From: Vibrio sp. JC009
Lineage (GTDB): Bacteria; Pseudomonadota; Gammaproteobacteria; Enterobacterales; Vibrionaceae
Assembly: GCF_029016485.1 (NCBI RefSeq)
Contig: NZ_CP092107.1
Location: 1,302,001 to 1,366,000 of the forward strand
Reading direction: 5' to 3'
DNA length: 64,000 nucleotides
Shown here: in pieces, positions 36,525 to 45,542 of the stretch
Numbering within the stretch: the stretch's first letter is position 1
Layout of the letters: the number at the start of each line of letters is the position of its first letter
Position numbers and translations under genes: made by a program
Notes under the pieces: generated by a model
What the model saw: only the letters and a program-made list of their open reading frames with translations
Databases searched by the model: none
What the model was told of the DNA's origin: nothing

Positions 36525-37301
36525 CTAAGCAATGATTACATTATCAATGCTTTCAGACAGATTCTGATAGTCGAATTTAGATATCTCGTTATCTACCACC
36601 ACAGTATCAATCTCTTTCAGGTCTGCAAACTGAGCAAACGAATCTTTATTGATTTTTGTTGAGTCCAGAAGAAGGATTTTGTTGCTGGCAGAGTTAATCA
36701 TCTCTACTTTCAGATCCGCAGTTTCTGTGTGATAGGTTGTCAGACCTTTATCAAAGCTAAGTGAAGAGGTTGCAAGAACCAGTTTATCAAACTTATATTT
36801 TCTCAGTTCAGAAATGGCTGTGCCGCCGTAACTGTAATGGAAGCCTTTACGAACCCGGCCACCTAAGATGTGGACATCAAATTCACTTTTACCTTCCAGC
36901 AATTTGGCGATTTCAAAATCGTTGGTAAATATTCTCAGTCTGCTGATGTCTGAGTTTGCAAGAATTCTGGCAAAAGCTGCTGTACTTGTACCTGTGTCGA
37001 TAAGAATAGAGTCATCTTCTTCTATCAGATCCAGCGCTTTAAAAGCGACTTTTATTTTCTTATCTTCGTTTTCCCTTTCATTCAAAAACTGCTCATGAGC
37101 AATGTCTGATTTCAGGATAGCACCGCCATGAGTCCGGATCACTTCGCCAGCTTTTTCAAGCTCGGTTAAATCTGTGCGGATGGTTGCGGTTGTTACATCA
37201 AAGTATTGGGCAAGCTCATTTACACTTGCACTTTTCTTTTCTTTTATTAAACCGAGGATTTGCTGCTTACGCTGCTCCCCGTACATCACTTTCTTAGACA
37301 T
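36525..37301 (-). CDS. DeoR-family transcriptional regulator
   Basis: 258 residues. N-terminal helix-turn-helix (RKQQILGLIKEKKSASVNELAQYFDVTTATIRTDLTELEKAGEVIRTHGGA) and a DeoR C-terminal sensor domain that binds phosphorylated sugars (DSILIDTGTST ... LDSTKINKDSFAQF). It sits between the mutarotase and the aldolase genes and is divergent from the latter. It is the obvious controller of the TTCGAAA-bearing promoters in this locus (inference). Confidence 0.91.
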   Translation of the reverse strand: MSKKVMYGEQRKQQILGLIKEKKSASVNELAQYFDVTTATIRTDLTELEKAGEVIRTHGGAILKSDIAHEQFLNERENEDKKIKVAFKALDLIEEDDSILIDTGTSTAAFARILANSDISRLRIFTNDFEIAKLLEGKSEFDVHILGGRVRKGFHYSYGGTAISELRKYKFDKLVLATSSLSFDKGLTTYHTETADLKVEMINSASNKILLLDSTKINKDSFAQFADLKEIDTVVVDNEISKFDYQNLSESIDNVIIA

Positions 37302-37541
37302 GTTGGTCAGACCCCTCTGAAATTACCTATTTTTATTTGTTTTCATTATATGGGGGCTATTTACTAATTACAACCAAATAAAAAATATATTACGAATCAA
37401 AAGTGTAAATCTATCTTGTTGAAGTGTAATGAAAAATAGGTGCTTTATCAGGAGTTGTGGTGAACTTAATGGTTTTTAATTATTTTTGCTATACAAAAGT
37501 GGTAATCGCAACTGGCGAGTTAAAACAAAAAAAAAGAAAAG

Positions 37542-37559
37542 TTTTGACCTATATCACAA
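37542..37559. promoter_or_regulatory. Candidate CRP site upstream of the deoC-like operon
   Basis: TTTTGACCTATATCACAA fits the TGTGA-N6-TCACA form with mismatches in the left arm. Its centre is about 61.5 bases before the start point expected from the -10 box, the usual class I activator position. Confidence 0.45.
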
Positions 37560-37576
37560 GCAAACACAAATTAGGC

Positions 37577-37616
37577 TTTTCAAAACGAAAATTAAGGGGT
37601 ATAGTGTTTTCGAAAT
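37577..37616 (+). promoter_or_regulatory. Promoter and operator of the deoC-like operon
   Basis: TTTTCA (37577-37582), a spacer containing CGAAAATTAAGG, TATAGT (37600-37605), and a TTTTCGAAAT site over the start region (37607-37616). Nearly the same string occurs at 42688-42715. The gap 37302-37687 otherwise holds only AT-rich sequence. Confidence 0.6.
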
Positions 37617-37687
37617 GAAGATAAAGGGACGCTTTCAAAAAAAGACAAAAGTGTTCATTTGATTAAATGAAAATCTCGGAGAGAACG

Positions 37688-38374
37688 ATGAGCTTAACAG
37701 TTAAAGAACTTGCTGCACTATTTGACCACACTAACCTTCACGCTTACGCGACAAAGGAAGATTTGCAGAAACTATGTGACGAAGCGCGTGAATACGGTTT
37801 TGCTTCAGTTGCAATCAACTCTTACCCGGTAGAAATGTGCCGTGAAATGCTTCAGGGCTGTGACGTACTGACTGGTGCTGCTATCGGTTTCCCTCTGGGT
37901 CAGACTACTATCGAAGCAAAAACTTTCGAAGCGCAGGACGCTGTTGAAAAAGGTGCTGAAGAATTCGATTACCTTCTTAACGTAGGTAAAGTACGTGAGC
38001 ACGACTGGGATTACATCAAGCGTGAAATGGAATCTCTTGTAGCGGTTGCTCGTAAAGGCGGCATCGTATGTAAAGTTATCTACGAAACTTGCTACCTGAC
38101 TGAAGAAGAGATCATCGAAGTATCTAAGATCGCAGCTGAAGTGAAGCCTGACTTCGTTAAGACTTCTACAGGTATGGGTACTGCTGGTGCAAAACCTGAG
38201 CACATTGCAATCATGAAGCAGTACTCTGGCGTTCAGGTTAAAGCATCTGGCGGCGTACGTTCTCTGGCTGATGCCCGTGCAATGATTGAAGCTGGTGCAA
38301 CTCGTATCGGTAGTTCTTCTGGTATCAAGATTGTTGAAGAACTAAAAGCTGAACTGGCGGCTACTCCAGCTTAA
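37688..38374 (+). CDS. Deoxyribose-phosphate aldolase-like (DeoC family) aldolase
   Basis: 228 residues from ATG 37688, preceded by CGGAGAG. The class I DERA residues are present: EFDYLLNVGKV, VCKVIYETCYL, the Schiff-base lysine in DFVKTSTGMGTAGA and the second lysine in VKASGGVRS. DERA cleaves 2-deoxyribose 5-phosphate to acetaldehyde and glyceraldehyde 3-phosphate. Here no nucleoside genes accompany it; kinases, isomerases and dehydrogenases do. It probably performs the final aldol cleavage of an unusual sugar phosphate. Confidence 0.88.
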   Translation: MSLTVKELAALFDHTNLHAYATKEDLQKLCDEAREYGFASVAINSYPVEMCREMLQGCDVLTGAAIGFPLGQTTIEAKTFEAQDAVEKGAEEFDYLLNVGKVREHDWDYIKREMESLVAVARKGGIVCKVIYETCYLTEEEIIEVSKIAAEVKPDFVKTSTGMGTAGAKPEHIAIMKQYSGVQVKASGGVRSLADARAMIEAGATRIGSSSGIKIVEELKAELAATPA

Positions 38375-38457
38375 TTAATACCAAATAAATCACTGATGTC
38401 CGGGCCAGCTTCCTGAGATAGGTATCGGGCATCAGTTTTAAAACCAACGAAGGTTGA

Positions 38458-39489
38458 ATGAAGATGAAAGATAAAATTAACGTATGTCTTATTGGTTGTG
38501 GTCGTGCTGGCATGATCCACGCAAGAAGCTACAACGGTAACGTACCAAATGCTCAGTTGATCGCTATCTGTGACCCGTTCGAAGAGAACCTGAAAACAGC
38601 ACAGGCTGAACTGAATGTTAAATACCAGTACACAGATTACAACGACGTTCTGAAGAACGATGAAGTTGATGCAATCGTTGTTGTTACTCCAACTCAGTTC
38701 CACAAAGATATCGTTGTAGCAGCAGCTAACGCAGGCAAGCACGTATTCTGTGAAAAGCCAATGGCGGGTAGTGCAGAAGAGTGTGATGCAATGATTGAAG
38801 CGTGCAAAGCAAATAACGTTAAGCTTCAGCTTGGCTTTATGCGCCGCTTTGACGAAAGTTTCCAGAAGGGTAAAGAGATCATCGACAATAAGCAGGTTGG
38901 TGAAGTGACAATGATCAAATCTCTTACTCACGGCCCAAGTGAGCCAAAAGCCTGGATGTTCGATATCTCAGACAGTGCCGGTCCAATTGGTGAAGTAAAC
39001 AGCCACGACCTGGATACTCTACGCTGGTACGCAGGCTCAGAAGTAAAAATGATTCACGCTATCGGCCGTAACTTCCGTTCACCTGAAGTTGCTGCAGACT
39101 ACCCTGATTACTACGACACCTGTGCAGTTCTGCTTGAGTTTGAAAACGGTGTTCTTGGTATGGTAGACGGCGCTCAGTACGTTCAGTATGGCTATGATGC
39201 GCGCGCAGAAATTCTTGGTACTCACGGCATTGCGAAAGTGGGTAGCCAGAAAAACAACAATGTAGAACTTGTGACTAAAGACAAGCTTCTGCACACAGAT
39301 TCAATGCCTTCATGGACCAAGCTGTACAAAGACGCTTATATCGCAGAAGCGAAAGCATTTGTTGAAGCAATCCAGAACGATACAGAAACTTTGGTTACCG
39401 GTCATGACGGTAAGATGGCACTAATTCTGGTTCAGGAAGGTCTGAAGTCACTTCTTGAAAAACGCCCTGTCTACATTGGCAAAGAATAA
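38458..39489 (+). CDS. Gfo/Idh/MocA dehydrogenase 1 (inositol-dehydrogenase-like)
   Basis: 343 residues. NAD(P)-binding Rossmann motif VCLIGCGRAGMIHA, the family's catalytic lysine in CEKPMAGS and the H/D motif in GEVNSHDLDTLRWYAG. Enzymes of this type oxidise a ring hydroxyl of inositols or sugars. AAGG precedes the ATG. It is second in the operon, 83 bases after the aldolase. Confidence 0.9.
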   Translation: MKMKDKINVCLIGCGRAGMIHARSYNGNVPNAQLIAICDPFEENLKTAQAELNVKYQYTDYNDVLKNDEVDAIVVVTPTQFHKDIVVAAANAGKHVFCEKPMAGSAEECDAMIEACKANNVKLQLGFMRRFDESFQKGKEIIDNKQVGEVTMIKSLTHGPSEPKAWMFDISDSAGPIGEVNSHDLDTLRWYAGSEVKMIHAIGRNFRSPEVAADYPDYYDTCAVLLEFENGVLGMVDGAQYVQYGYDARAEILGTHGIAKVGSQKNNNVELVTKDKLLHTDSMPSWTKLYKDAYIAEAKAFVEAIQNDTETLVTGHDGKMALILVQEGLKSLLEKRPVYIGKE

Positions 39490-39506
39490 GTTTGGAGAAG
39501 AGTAAG

Positions 39507-40556
39507 ATGAGTATGATGAAAGCAGCACGTCTTAAAGGCAAATTAGACATTCAGGTTGAAGAAGTAGCAATTCCTGAGATCGCAGAAAACGAGATGCTGT
39601 TAAAAGTAAAATCAGCTTCTCTGTGTGGTACTGACGTACGTATGTACAAAAACGGCTACAAAGATGTTTCCCCTGAAAACCCGCTTATCATCGGTCACGA
39701 ATTTGCCGGTGAAATTGCGAAAGTAGGTTCAGAAGTAAAAGGCGGCTACTTCGAAGGTCAGAAAGTGGCTATCGCACCAAACATCGGCTGTGGTACCTGT
39801 GATCTTTGTGTAAGCGGTCAGACACACCTTTGTGACGACTATGATGCATGGGGCGTAACAATGGACGGTGGTTTTGCTGAGTATGTTCGCATTCCTGCAT
39901 TCGCTATCGAGCAGGGCAACATTGCACCACTGGATGATGAAATCTCTTACGCTGAAGCATCACTGGTTGAGCCTCTGAGCTGTGTATACAACGGCCAGAA
40001 GCAAATCAACATCCTGCCGGGTGACGATGTACTGGTTGTGGGCATGGGTCCAATCGGTCTGATGCACGTAATGGTTTGTAAGCTGTTTGGTGCTGCTAAG
40101 GTTATCGTTGCTGACCTGAGTGACGAGCGTCTGGCAAAAGCAAAAGAGCTGTTCCCTGATGTATACACTGTTAAGGGTGATCTGAAGGAAGAGATCAAGA
40201 AGATCACTGGTAAGGGTGTAGATGTAAGTATCATCGCAGCGCCTGCGGCAATCGCTCAGTCTGAGTCTACCGAGTACATGAACATGAACGGTAAGATCCT
40301 GTTCTTCGGTGGCCTGCCAAAAGACAAAGAGATGGTGCCACTGAACTCAAACACCATCCACTACAAACAGCTGAGCATCCACGGTTGTACTAAGCAGAGC
40401 GTTTACGACTACCGTCTGTGCAGCAAGCTTGTAAACGACAAGCGTATCCCTCTGAACCTGATTGTTTCAGAAACTTACTCAATTGATGAGTTTGATAAGG
40501 CACTGGACAACGCTGCAGCGGCGAAAGGCCTTAAGCATGTGATTGCTTTTGACTAA
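39507..40556 (+). CDS. Zinc-dependent medium-chain dehydrogenase (sugar/polyol type)
   Basis: 349 residues from ATG 39507, with GGAG upstream; TTG 39492 is in frame but weaker. Catalytic zinc ligands are in SLCGTDVR and GHEFAGEI; structural zinc cysteines are in CGTCDLCVSGQTHLC; the Rossmann motif is VVGMGPIGLM. The closest known relatives act on sorbitol, threonine or galactitol 1-phosphate. It probably oxidises or reduces a polyol in the pathway. Confidence 0.9.
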   Translation: MSMMKAARLKGKLDIQVEEVAIPEIAENEMLLKVKSASLCGTDVRMYKNGYKDVSPENPLIIGHEFAGEIAKVGSEVKGGYFEGQKVAIAPNIGCGTCDLCVSGQTHLCDDYDAWGVTMDGGFAEYVRIPAFAIEQGNIAPLDDEISYAEASLVEPLSCVYNGQKQINILPGDDVLVVGMGPIGLMHVMVCKLFGAAKVIVADLSDERLAKAKELFPDVYTVKGDLKEEIKKITGKGVDVSIIAAPAAIAQSESTEYMNMNGKILFFGGLPKDKEMVPLNSNTIHYKQLSIHGCTKQSVYDYRLCSKLVNDKRIPLNLIVSETYSIDEFDKALDNAAAAKGLKHVIAFD

Positions 40557-40565
40557 GTGATCATT

Positions 40566-40591
40566 GCTCCTCCCCCTGAAGGGGGAGGAGC
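40566..40591 (+). other. Strong intercistronic hairpin before the kinase gene
   Basis: An 11-base perfect stem (gctcctccccc with gggggaggagc) and tgaa loop. No T run follows. The left arm contains cctcc, complementary to the GGAGG ribosome site of the kinase 45 bases downstream, so it could either protect the RNA or tune kinase translation. Confidence 0.6.
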
Positions 40592-40648
40592 TAAAATACA
40601 AAAATATAAAGAATTCAGAACATCTTGTACTTACAAAGGAGGCAGTCA

Positions 40649-42154
40649 ATGGAACCGACATTTCTTGCGGCGATTGACTTAGGGACAAGTTATATAAAAG
40701 TTGGTATCTACGACACTTCAGGTAATTGTCTCGCGCTATCAACAAAAGAAATGAAAATTGATAACCCGGCTGCAGGCGTATTTCTGCAAAGCGGTGAGTA
40801 TATTTTCGATTCTGTTTTAACTTGCTTCAAAGACGCACTGACTAAAATCGACAACCCGGCAAACGTTAAATCCATCGCTTTTACTGGTCAGATGGCCGGT
40901 GTTATGGGTGTTGATGAGAACCTGAACGATATCACTTCATGGTCTTGTTCACTGGATACTCGCTACTATCCGTATGCGAAAAACATGCTGCAGAAGCACA
41001 GTCGTCTGCTGGTTGAAATATCAGGCACCAACTCACCATTGATGGCACCAAAAATCGAATGGTATGAGAAAGAGTTCCCTGAAGACGCTGCCAAAATCAA
41101 AAAGTACATGATGATCAGCAGTTATATCATTGCCAAACTTGCCAAGAGCAAGGTGGAAGATACCACTATCGACAGCTCCTTCATCACTTGGACAGGACTG
41201 GCCGATATCGCAAATTGTTCATGGAGCAAAAGGCTTTGTGACCTGGTTGGTATCTCAATTGATAAACTGCCTCGTATTACCAAGTCCAACGAAAAAGTGG
41301 CGACTATGGCGCCGGAATACTCTGAGATGCTGGGTCTGAGCCCAGATGTTACTCTGGTATCAGGTTCTGGTGATAAAGTTGCCGGTATCGTTGGTTCAAA
41401 TGTTTCAGAGATCAATGACTTAGTATTTGAAGCTTCTTCCTACGGCGCAGTGAGCTGCCTGGTTGACAAGTACATCCCTAACCTGAAGTCAATGAACTAT
41501 GACGCGCTGCTTAATGCAACGGATAACAACTACATTCTGCATAAGTACATCCCGGGTTCAGGCATTATCATTAAATGGTTTAAGGATAACTTCTGTGAAG
41601 GCCGTGAGTTCACTGAAATCGATCTGGAAGCAAAAGAGATCGCTGTCGGTTCAGATGCACTTATGTGTATTGGCCTGCTAAGCGGAAGCAATATGCCGTT
41701 TAACGAAGACATTAAAGGTATGTTCCTTGGTCACACTCTGATGCATAAACCAGCGCATTTCTATCGCTCACTTCTGGAATCTTATGCTTATGAGATTTCA
41801 CTAACGGTGGACTCTATCAGAGAGCTTTATCCGCACATTAAGATGGAATCCATCAAGATGATCGGTGGTGGTGCAAACTCTTCGGTCTGGCCACAGATTA
41901 TTGCCGATGTATGTGACCTGCGAGTGGACATTATGTCCCGACATGATGAAGCCCTATGGGGTACAGCACTTCTTGCGGGTAATGCAATTGGCGCGATTGA
42001 TGATATCGCAGCAACGGCTAATGCGCATATCGAAGTGAAGCAGTCCTATGAGCCGATTGCTGAGAACAAGGCGAAGTACAACAAGTACAGAGGCCTGTAC
42101 AGCAAGCTGTGCCACGATATGAACGACTACTTTGTTGAGCTGAACAATATTTAA
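40649..42154 (+). CDS. FGGY-family carbohydrate kinase (xylulokinase-like)
   Basis: 501 residues from ATG 40649, with AAAGGAGG just upstream. ATP/substrate motifs: AAIDLGTSYIKVGIYD at the N-terminus, FTGQMAGVMGVDE, SGSGDKVAG and IGGGANSSVWPQIIADV. It phosphorylates a ketose or polyol. It shares the operon with two dehydrogenases and a DERA-type aldolase. Confidence 0.9.
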   Translation: MEPTFLAAIDLGTSYIKVGIYDTSGNCLALSTKEMKIDNPAAGVFLQSGEYIFDSVLTCFKDALTKIDNPANVKSIAFTGQMAGVMGVDENLNDITSWSCSLDTRYYPYAKNMLQKHSRLLVEISGTNSPLMAPKIEWYEKEFPEDAAKIKKYMMISSYIIAKLAKSKVEDTTIDSSFITWTGLADIANCSWSKRLCDLVGISIDKLPRITKSNEKVATMAPEYSEMLGLSPDVTLVSGSGDKVAGIVGSNVSEINDLVFEASSYGAVSCLVDKYIPNLKSMNYDALLNATDNNYILHKYIPGSGIIIKWFKDNFCEGREFTEIDLEAKEIAVGSDALMCIGLLSGSNMPFNEDIKGMFLGHTLMHKPAHFYRSLLESYAYEISLTVDSIRELYPHIKMESIKMIGGGANSSVWPQIIADVCDLRVDIMSRHDEALWGTALLAGNAIGAIDDIAATANAHIEVKQSYEPIAENKAKYNKYRGLYSKLCHDMNDYFVELNNI

Positions 42155-42687
42155 AATTAAGACAGAATATCTGTCGTGCACCGGACAACTTCAGAGGGTA
42201 GTTTTCAGTTACAGGCATAAACTCCAAATTGTCCCTCTGGCATAGCATCGCGCTATGTGGATAACTATAACGATTTTTCGTTCGGGTATCTCACCTTGGA
42301 TGAAAGTAGAAGTTCCAAGCCTCTGCTTTCATCTTTTTTTTGTTTCCTTTCTTTCATTTCAAAAATCCCATTTGCAAAAATTATCACCTCTTTGTGGTTT
42401 GTTTTTGACCTAAATGTATAGTCAATAGCAAATATGTAATTTTTATATCACAAATGTTCGTTTTTCTGTCTATTTAGCCTCTTATCTTGTGTTTCTTATA
42501 ATAAAAATCCTTTTCATTTCTCCGTAGGCCTTGTGTAACAGCCTGTTACATTGACTGTGATGTAAGTAACACAGTCAGTATTTATAAAAATTAATGCCAA
42601 AATTTCTTTTTGAATCGAAAATCAATGGCTATCTTAAGAAAAGTAATCGAAAAATTTGACGGCTAGCACAAATATACGAAAGCCTCA

Positions 42688-42715
42688 TTTTCATATCGAA
42701 AATATAAGGTATAGT
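42688..42715 (+). promoter_or_regulatory. Promoter of the isomerase operon
   Basis: TTTTCA (42688-42693), spacer with TCGAAAATATAAGG, TATAGT (42710-42715): the twin of the deoC-like promoter. Extra TCGAAAA sites lie at about 42614 and 42648, and a good CRP-like site TGTGA-N6-TAACA at 42556-42571. The gap 42155-42687 has no supportable gene. Confidence 0.6.
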
Positions 42716-42774
42716 GTAAGCATAAAGTGATTAGACAGTCAGATTACAAATCGGGGAGACCTGAAAGGATCTAA

Positions 42775-42858
42775 ATGAAACTGACTGTTTTCGAAAAAAA
42801 AGGCGGGAGCGATGAAACTAGATACAAGAGCAAAATTAGTACCTGTAACTTTCAGTGA
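42775..42858 (+). CDS. Possible upstream reading frame overlapping the isomerase start
   Basis: A 27-residue frame (MKLTVFEKKGGSDE...) starts after AAGGAT and runs past the isomerase start in another frame. It contains a run of eight A at about 42794-42801; one A fewer would put it in frame with the isomerase as an extended N-terminus. A TTTTCGAAAA palindrome lies inside (42788-42797). It may be a leader peptide, or chance. Confidence 0.3.
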   Translation: MKLTVFEKKGGSDETRYKSKISTCNFQ

Positions 42859-44158
42859 GACTAATGACAGAGAAAAACTGGAATTTGACGACCAGATGTT
42901 ACGTCTGAAAGAGATGTACGGTAAGGAAGCTGAATTCCTGGATCCGATTGTTGTTGGTGACGAACTGCCAAAAGAAGCTGATGCTATTGTTTTTCCTCAG
43001 CTAATCTTTGCTGCTTTCCGTCATCAGGAAGAGCTAAGCCAGTATGACCTGCCAATGGTGGTTCTGACTTCTAAGTTCGGCACAGTTGAAATGTGGGACT
43101 GGGAAATTGTTTCTTACCTTCGTGCTCGCGGCATGAACGTATTCTCACCTTACAGTGTTGACCTGGCTAAAGTGGTTCTTCGCTCTATCGGCGTTAAGTC
43201 TCACCTTCAGGAAGGCGCTAAATTCCTTATGTTCCAGGACGATCCGGGCGAAGGCATGCAGCCAGGTATCTTCAAGCGTTTCTACTGGTGGGAGCAAGAG
43301 TGTACTGAGCGCATGGAAGAAGCAACCGGTGTTCAGATCATCTACCGCAGCTGGAAAGCCGTTAACGAACGTGCTGCTGAAATCTCAGACGAAGATGCGA
43401 TGGCCGAGTGGGAAACCTGGAATGTAGAGAACGAAGGCCTGAACCAGCAACAGCAACTGCTTCCTGCAAAACTGTACATTGCAATCAAAGAAGTTATCGA
43501 TGAAGTGGGTGATGTTGAAGGTATCGGTGCAAACTGTCTGAACGAATCTGAAAGCTGTGCAACGACCCCGTGTGTTGTATGGAACATGCTGTTCGAGAAA
43601 GAAGACATCATTTGGTGCTGTGAGGGCGATACCCTGACTATGCTTAGTACCTACATCATGTACCGTTCACTGTACGAACCAATCATGATGACAAACATCT
43701 ACCCATTCCTTGTTGGTATGGCGGCAATTGCTCACGAAAGAATGGATGCCTTCCCGGATGTACCTGAGCCGGACAACTGTGCTCTGGGTGTTCACTGTGG
43801 CTACGGCGGTAACGCAAACCGTAAGTTCTGTACTAAGTACAAGATGGTTCCTAAGTGTCTTGCTATCGTGGATGACAATGCGCACGTAATTGATTGTGAA
43901 CTACCAACGGGCCCTATCACTCTTGCGAAAATCCATCAGGATTTCAATGAGATTGCGATTATCCCTGCTCAGCTTGAAGAGTACATGCAATTCCCTGGAA
44001 CCGACGCGCTAAACGCATCACTGATCCGCTACAAAGATGGCGAGAAGGTAATGGATGAACTATCCAGCCACCACCAGATGATTATCGTTGGTAACCAGAA
44101 GGCGAAACTTCAGCAGATGGCTCGCGTGTTTAACTGGAATGCAAAAGTAATCGACTAA
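42812..44158 (+). CDS. Sugar isomerase-like protein (L-fucose/L-arabinose isomerase fold)
   Basis: 448 residues. The overall plan fits fucose/arabinose-isomerase-like proteins: an N-terminal alpha/beta domain (EADAIVFPQLIFAAFRHQEEL ... VVLTSKFGTVEMWDWE) and a metal-site region with acidic and His residues (GIGANCLNESESCATTPC, CCEGDTLTMLS, CALGVHCGYGG). It is a distant, uncharacterised member. It probably converts an aldose to a ketose, or acts on an unusual sugar. GGGAG precedes the start. Confidence 0.75.
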   Translation: MKLDTRAKLVPVTFSETNDREKLEFDDQMLRLKEMYGKEAEFLDPIVVGDELPKEADAIVFPQLIFAAFRHQEELSQYDLPMVVLTSKFGTVEMWDWEIVSYLRARGMNVFSPYSVDLAKVVLRSIGVKSHLQEGAKFLMFQDDPGEGMQPGIFKRFYWWEQECTERMEEATGVQIIYRSWKAVNERAAEISDEDAMAEWETWNVENEGLNQQQQLLPAKLYIAIKEVIDEVGDVEGIGANCLNESESCATTPCVVWNMLFEKEDIIWCCEGDTLTMLSTYIMYRSLYEPIMMTNIYPFLVGMAAIAHERMDAFPDVPEPDNCALGVHCGYGGNANRKFCTKYKMVPKCLAIVDDNAHVIDCELPTGPITLAKIHQDFNEIAIIPAQLEEYMQFPGTDALNASLIRYKDGEKVMDELSSHHQMIIVGNQKAKLQQMARVFNWNAKVID

Positions 44159-44176
44159 CACAACATATAACAAAAC

Positions 44177-44213
44177 TGGCGCGGCCTGCGGGGGGCGGAG
44201 GTCGCCGCCAGAA
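44177..44213 (+). other. GC-rich intercistronic hairpin
   Basis: ctggcgcggcct and aggtcgccgccag pair with one G-U and one bulge around a G-rich loop. It stands out from the AT-rich surroundings and lies between the isomerase and the second Gfo/Idh gene. No T run; probably tunes RNA stability. Confidence 0.5.
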
Positions 44214-44243
44214 CCAACAAATTATGAAATAAGGATGAAACAA

Positions 44244-45383
44244 ATGAAAAAGTATAGAGCTGCCGTTATCGGTACTGGTTTTATCGGTCTGGGTCACGTT
44301 GAAGCACTGCGCCGTATGGGTAATGTAGAAGTTGTTGCTATCTGTGATGCTATGAATGCAAAAGAAAAAGCAGAACTGATGCATGTAGAGAAATACTACT
44401 ACGACTACAACGAGATGCTTGCAGCGGAAGATCTGGACGTAGTTCACGTTTGTACACCAAACAACACTCACTACAAGATCACAGTTGATGCGATGAAAGC
44501 AGGCGTTAACGTGATGTGTGAAAAACCACTTTGTCTGAACCCTGAAGAAGCAGAAGAGATGGTTAAGGTGAAGAACGAAACTGGTATGACTGGCGGCATC
44601 AACTTCCACAACCGTTTCTACCCAATGCCAACTGAAATGCGCCAGATGGTTAAAGAAGGCAAACTGGGCCGTATCTTTAACGTTCACGGTGGCTATGTTC
44701 AGGACTGGATGTCTAAGCAGACGGACTACTCTTGGCACGTAGAACGCGAGAACACAGGTAACTCTCGTTGTGTTGCTGATATCGGTCTTCACTGGGCTGA
44801 CCTGGCTGAAAACGTAACAGGCTCTCGCATTGTTGAGGTTATGGCTCAGTACGCGACTGTATGGGAAGAGCGTCTGCAACCTGAAGGTGAAGTTGAAACT
44901 TTTGCTGAAGCATCTGACGATATGACTTACACCAAGCGTCCTATCAACACTGAAGACCACGGTAACCTGATGATGAAGTTTGACAACGGTGCAATCGGTA
45001 CTGCTGTTATCTCTCAGGTAATGCCTGGCCGTAAGAACAAGACTGACCTTATCGTTTCTGGTACTGAGCTGTCTGTTCACTGGGATACCGACTCTATTAC
45101 TGAGCTGTGGGTTGGTCACCGTGATAAGCACAACGAAATTGCAACTAAGTCTGCATGTGTTTCTCCGCAAAGTATGGCGGTTTCTACTTACCCGAACGGA
45201 CACGTGGAAGGCTTCCCGGATGCATTCAAGCACAACTTCACTAAGTTCTACGCGTCTCTGGATAAAGAGAATACAGATGAGATTGAATACGCGACGTTTG
45301 AAGACGGTCTGCACCTGATGAAGGTTCTGGAAGGCTTCTACCAGTCAAGTGTTGAAGGTAAGTGGATTAAAATCCCTGAGTAA
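44244..45383 (+). CDS. Gfo/Idh/MocA dehydrogenase 2
   Basis: 379 residues from ATG 44244, with AAGGA upstream; ATG 44235 overlaps that site. Rossmann motif AAVIGTGFIGLGHVEAL, catalytic lysine in CEKPLCLNP, and GLHWADLAENVTG as the active-site H/D segment. Its long middle (from RIFNVHGGYVQDWM) resembles 3-keto-glycoside and other sugar-ring oxidoreductases. Different from the first copy, so it probably works on another intermediate. Confidence 0.9.
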   Translation: MKKYRAAVIGTGFIGLGHVEALRRMGNVEVVAICDAMNAKEKAELMHVEKYYYDYNEMLAAEDLDVVHVCTPNNTHYKITVDAMKAGVNVMCEKPLCLNPEEAEEMVKVKNETGMTGGINFHNRFYPMPTEMRQMVKEGKLGRIFNVHGGYVQDWMSKQTDYSWHVERENTGNSRCVADIGLHWADLAENVTGSRIVEVMAQYATVWEERLQPEGEVETFAEASDDMTYTKRPINTEDHGNLMMKFDNGAIGTAVISQVMPGRKNKTDLIVSGTELSVHWDTDSITELWVGHRDKHNEIATKSACVSPQSMAVSTYPNGHVEGFPDAFKHNFTKFYASLDKENTDEIEYATFEDGLHLMKVLEGFYQSSVEGKWIKIPE

Positions 45384-45400
45384 ATTCCGGGCTTACTGGA

Positions 45401-45484
45401 TGTGCCTGATTCCACAAACCGCTTGCAAGGCTCCGGTGTGTGGATGATACATCACCGACCGGCATGTTTGCTCCATCAGGCACA
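45401..45484 (+). ncRNA. Structured intercistronic RNA element
   Basis: A 10-base perfect outer stem, tgtgcctgat (45401-45410) with atcaggcaca (45475-45484), encloses a second stem tccaca (45411-45416) with tgtgga (45439-45444) and small hairpins tgat/atca and ccg/cgg. No T run. The branched fold between two co-directional genes may be a regulatory or processing element. Confidence 0.5.
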
Positions 45485-45542
45485 ACCAGCAATCCCTACG
45501 CAGTTAATAAAATTAAAATGAATATTCAATAGGTGAAATAAA

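Noticed and set aside
44130..45314. 394-codon open frame on the minus strand
   Set aside because: It is antisense to the second Gfo/Idh gene; the translation is rich in His, Cys, Val and Phe with no family pattern. The plus strand carries the clear enzyme.
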